From: Anoplolepis gracilipes
Taxonomy: Eukaryota; Arthropoda; Insecta; Hymenoptera; Formicidae
Assembly (NCBI RefSeq): GCF_047496725.1
Contig: NC_132971.1
Span: forward strand, 7,220,001 to 7,284,000
Direction: 5' to 3'
DNA length: 64,000 nucleotides
This document shows positions 59,921 to 64,000 of this stretch, piece by piece; the first letter of the stretch is position 1; the number at the start of each line of letters is the position of its first letter. Both the position numbers and the translations under genes were made by a program. The notes beneath the pieces are model-generated. The model was not told where the DNA came from. It did not search any database and saw only the letters and a program-made list of their open reading frames with translations.

Positions 59921-60213
59921 CCCGGTAAAAAATTTCTTATATATAATTATATATAACAATATAAAAGTATATAGAAATATATAAAATTCTGTATAAGTTA
60001 TGTATAGTTATGTATAGCATGCATAATTTCGTATTATCGTTGACTGACATTTAGCCAACATTAATATAAAATTATATATAATTATACAATATATATAAGT
60101 CATATATTATTATATATAATTATACATAACTTATATAAAATTTTATATATTTCTATATTATTTTATATGGTCATATATCATATATAATTATACATAACAA
60201 ATTTTTTACCGGG
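59921..60213. mobile_element. TA-flanked AT-rich MITE, 293 bp
   Basis: The terminal inverted repeats are CCCGGTAAAAAATTT and its exact inverse, continuing imperfectly for about 35 bp as TTATxTATAATTATATAT. TA is present immediately outside both ends (59919-59920, 60214-60215), fitting a TA target duplication. The interior is almost pure AT with a unique central segment (CGTTGACTGACATTTAGCC). Confidence 0.8.
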
Positions 60214-62660
60214 TAATGTCAAAAAATATCTTTTTGTAAATTTATCATCATAACAGAAAGTTTCTTTTTTATTTTATATAAACTTTTTTAATTTAAATAG
60301 TGTTTTATCTCGAGAAATTACATTAAAAATACATTAGTTCATTTTTCCATGCAATTTTCCTGTATTTTTAATTTCATACAATTTTAAATTTATACCTCTA
60401 TCCTCTCTTTTATTTTCGCAAAGTTTAGAAATTGCTCGCATTTTTTTAGTCTGGCATTTTCCATTTCCACGCGGCGAATTTCTATGCTTTTTTATTTTCA
60501 CGGTCATGAAATACCTGTACGTTTGGCTGAAAAACAGGAAGGCGTTTGCCTTCAAAAGGGGTTGGAACATATCGTTATATGAGAGAAACACGTAGGCGCT
60601 GCTGACAAGAGGATTTCCAAAAAAGAAAGAAAGAAAGAAAAAGAAACGAAAATCAACGAAAATCAACACATTCACCCCAAGGAGTAGAGCTGTTCTCAAC
60701 GACAGCTCCAGTTCGCTCTTTCTTACGATCGGTAAAAAGACAACGAGACGAGGTGATGGCCACTTCGCGCACCGAGGACGTAAATTCCCGGGTTACGATG
60801 CACGAAATACTTAACCTTCAGTCTTGTCCACAGAATATAAAGTTGGAAGTTAAATCTGTGCTACTTCTCTGCTACTTCTCTAATGTAAGATATTGAAGAT
60901 ACAATTGTTTTAGACGTCGTGGATACACTCTGCTTTCGGCTATAAATATTAAAGTCCATCACATCCAACAATAAGTGGATACTTTGTGGCTTCATAAATA
61001 ATGCTCACGATTCATCGCTTAATCTCGAGCGTACGAAACCTTTTTAACGCAAGATAATTTTCTATGCTAGATTTTTTTATGTCAAGTGTTCAATTTGTAA
61101 ACCCCAACTTTGAGACGCAACTCATTGTACTGTGCTCGCACATTGCGCTGTATTTAGGCTCTTTCGACGTCATTCGGCCGTTGGTCTCATTAACCTTAGC
61201 TCTACTAGTAGAGCTTTAAGTACAGCACTCCAACTTTAAAGAAAGCAACGTTGGAGTAGAATTTAGATGAAAAAAGGTCGATTATATATATATGTTTTAT
61301 GTAGAGAATCCGGAAAAGATTATTCACTACTTTGTCAGATATTCTACAACCGAACTAAATAGATCAAACTAAAATAGATTTTTCGCCAAGTGCTGAAAAA
61401 TATTAAAGTTTTTGCGTACTTTGCACTTTACAATCTAAATGAAAATTTGGAGAATGTAAAACTTGTATACGTGGCTTGTGCTCCTTTTACTGAAACTATT
61501 TCATTTAATCGTCAAGTCGTTACGTTAGCTCGTTAGCCACGGGCTCTGAATTTCATCAGACAGCTCCATTGCTTCCGGCAGAGACTCTTAATTAAGTTGC
61601 GGACAATTTTAAAGCGAAGATTCTTATCTGCTTTGGCAACTGTTCCTTCTTAGAATTAGAGAACACTACAATAATTATATTATTTCTAAAACACAATAAG
61701 TTTATTGCTTATTCCAAAAATATCTCATTTTATTGCATTCCTACTTTATCGTTCTATTTAAAAATTATTTGCATGTGTGTGTGTGTAATTATATAATATA
61801 TATTATAGTATAATTATATAATATTATACATATAATTATATAATTATATAATTATATAATTTTTTTCTATGAAAGAAAAGAATTGGATTTTATCGAGAAG
61901 AGGCTCGAGAATTTCGATTCTTTCGAAGCAGCGGAGTAAGCTCGTATTGCTCTGATCCTGACACGTTAGAAGTTACGACGCGTGAACTTCTAGCCCGTAA
62001 ATTGCTTGGCGGATGACAATTCGCCCCTGGGCGGACGAAGGGGACTGCGAATGAACAGAATTATGCCGTCGTTTCTGAGTCGCGCGAAGACGAGATCCAT
62101 CTTTCAAGACCTACTGGCATCCTTTATATCTTGTTAAAAGTTTACGGGCGAGAATGCGGGATATAGCGGGATATTGTAACGACAAGGCATACGAACTGGT
62201 TTTATGCAATATGCCACGGAGAGATGAGTAAGTTATAGTCCACCCCCGCTGAAAAGAAGCTTCAGATAACGCTGTGCATTGATCGCTTCCGTCAGTTTTT
62301 TACCGTCCAATGTATTGTGTCGAAAAACATTTTCAAAGTTTAACCCCTGTGTACATATTTAACACAACTGATAGACCTTACAAAACATTCCATTGTATTC
62401 TCTGAATAAGCATTTTTTATACCAGTTTTTATTCAACGGCAGACTAGAAATAAAATTCTCTTGTAAAAAGGCTGAATTAAGGGATTAATAATAAAGAGCT
62501 TTGAACAGAATTAAATACCATTTGGCGACTGACTGGCTAATGACTTGAATAATTAACGAAGAAGAGACAATGAAGAAACTTTAAAATTACTTATCCGATT
62601 TTTGCATATATTAATAAATTCTCGCATAGCCGTAATATTACGAAGATAATCTTCTGTGTG
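60214..62660. other. Intergenic sequence, no gene seen
   Basis: AT-rich DNA with a few GC-richer stretches (60700-60840, 61900-62260). A 47-codon frame starting at 60754 and a minus-strand frame at 60334-60699 lack any recognisable motif. ATTATATA-type low-complexity repeats occur at 61780-61860, after a short GT run. Confidence 0.5.
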
Positions 62661-62666
62661 TTAAAA

Positions 62667-62927
62667 CAGAGATTATATTGTTTTATCGTATAAAGCACAG
62701 AGACGCGTACATTATCTTATTAATTATTTTCCATAGAAATTAATTTTTTAATATAACTTATTATATTATGTAATATAATAATATAATAAAATAATATAAT
62801 AATATAATAAAATAATATAATAATATAATAAATTATATTAAAAATTAATTTCAATGGAAAATAGTTAATAAAATAATTTACGCGTACGCATCTCTGTGTT
62901 TTATATGATGTAACAATAATCTCTCTT
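62667..62927. mobile_element. Foldback element, about 260 bp
   Basis: The long inverted arms include CAGAGATTATATTGTTxxAT, ACAGAGACGCGTAC, and TATTTTCCATAGAAATTAAT on the left, matched by the inverse on the right (GTACGCATCTCTGTG, ATTAATTTCAATGGAAAATA). The loop region is a TAATATAATAA-type repeat. The ends are imprecise and no target duplication is clear. Confidence 0.65.
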
Positions 62928-62972
62928 AATTATACAGCAGCACGTTATGCTGCTAAATGTCGTGGGTTAAAA

Positions 62973-63027
62973 TGTGTGTGTATGTGTGTGTGTGTGAGAG
63001 AGAGAGAGAGAAAGAGGGAGAGAGGGA
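62973..63027. repeat. Compound GT/GA microsatellite
   Basis: A GTGT-rich run passes directly into GAGA-rich sequence. Confidence 0.9.
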
Positions 63028-64000
63028 GTATAGTATAGTATAAAATGTTAATGGATTTAAATTGATTAAATATCCTGTCGACCATGTTTCCATTAGTAAT
63101 TATCGTATCATCTATTTATCCATTTTACACACAGTAGTTCCATTCTGATTGTAAATTAATATTACACTACACATTCGTTCTGGCCACGGAAAGTTTCCAC
63201 GCAATTTACAACAGTATTTAAACATTTAATTACTCGCGTTAGTCACGGTTCACAGCTTTCTCCACCGGAATTTTAGCTATAGAACACTGTTTGATTATAA
63301 AAGATATCACAAAACACAAAAGTTTCGATAAGAGACGATAAAGAAGTTGTTTCCAAAAATTTTAAGAATTAAGATAGAATTATTAAACTTATAAATTCTC
63401 ACAAAACACTCGACAAATACTTTCTCACTAATTTTTTAAACTAGTATTTTTAAACTTTTTTCTTTGAATTATAGCGATATTTTATAATTTTAATCGCAAT
63501 TTTTCATATTTATATATAACTCGTGAATTATGTAAAATTATCTCTCTAAATATAATGGCCTGAAATAAATGATCCGCGTAATTTTACATACAAATTTAAT
63601 TTAAGCAGGCTAAAATTAGCTATATCCGATCGTGTTGACGGCGAGATGGGAGACCTTTCCTTCGACAAGGGGTAGCATTACGGGTTACTTTCAAGGGTTG
63701 TAGGTGAAAAGGGATAAAAAAAGCAAACCTTTGGGATCGTCTAACATAAGACATGGGTAGAAAGGTACGGTGACATATAATCTGGCGAAAACAAAGGGAC
63801 AAGCTCGCGCGGAATCCGAGGATCCCCATCAGCAGAGACTTCTCTCATTTCTCACGATGACATTCCGTCGCGGATACGCAAAGGGACGCAATACGAGCTC
63901 GCTCCGAGTATGAAATCTTGAGAAAATATAACTCGCTTCCTTCGCAACAAAAGAGACTCGGAATACGTCTCGCTTTGAATTTATTCGTCCTTTAATTACA
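63028..64000. other. Intergenic sequence, right edge
   Basis: No supported gene. The last 400 bp are richer in GC. The minus-strand open frame at 63620-63829 shows no recognisable domain. This could be the flank of a gene beyond the window. Confidence 0.5.

Noticed and set aside
60754..60897. 47-codon frame starting ATGGCCACTTCGCGC
   Set aside because: A single short frame with no splice context, homology or composition to support it.
1..64000. CRISPR-like array, rRNA genes or telomeric repeats
   Set aside because: The periodic sequences found are microsatellites, palindromic elements or the coding 66-bp repeat; no spacer-repeat array, rRNA core or TTAGG run was seen.

Overview
This window is nuclear DNA from an insect, most likely a hymenopteran and possibly an ant. 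The evidence is AT-rich sequence with short spliceosomal introns, dinucleotide microsatellites, many short inverted-repeat (MITE-like) elements, and proteins closest to insect and animal families. The order is inferred from composition and repeat style and is not proved.

The left 24 kb is gene-dense and alternates in orientation. It holds inosine triphosphate pyrophosphatase (ITPA, -, 2000-2569); 19S proteasome lid subunit Rpn8/PSMD7 (+, five coding exons, 3553-4931); a ten-exon secreted or GPI-anchored leucine-rich-repeat protein of 1,542 residues that I read as the artichoke (atk) orthologue (-, 6001-13765); mitochondrial L-threonine 3-dehydrogenase (+, five exons, 18175-21778); and the DNA primase large subunit PRIM2 (-, seven exons, 22141-24317). 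Every join in these models was checked for phase, and each coding sum is a multiple of three. ITPA and Rpn8 are head to head, Rpn8 and atk converge, atk and Tdh are head to head, and Tdh and PRIM2 converge 362 bp apart.

The right 40 kb is gene-poor. Four coding exons (40977-41075/41079, 41252-41365, 43598-43785, 52192-53115), spread over 12 kb with an 8.4-kb intron, read as one single-pass membrane protein with a short ectodomain. Its long cytoplasmic tail carries five near-identical 22-residue tandem repeats, seven RxRxxS kinase-type sites and a possible C-terminal PDZ ligand. I do not recognise this gene. Its 5' exons were not found; a GC-richer block at about 26.9-27.13 kb that ends in a good splice donor could be its non-coding first exon. 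The rest (27-41 kb, 44-52 kb and 53-64 kb) is AT-rich intron, UTR or intergenic sequence.

Several families of small non-autonomous elements are visible. A 116-bp foldback element occurs twice, once in an atk intron and once upstream of PRIM2. A TTAA-flanked family has two members with an identical 29-bp core but different arms. There is a 185-bp TA-flanked element with iterated subterminal repeats. Other foldbacks lie at 19.9, 37.0, 45.5, 59.9 and 62.7 kb. No rRNA, tRNA, CRISPR array or intact transposase gene was found.

The most distinctive observations are the phospho-motif repeat tail of the unidentified membrane protein, the repeated T-P motifs in the C-terminal extension of PRIM2, the conservation-supported GC-AG intron in atk, and the MITE family with a shared core but different arms.
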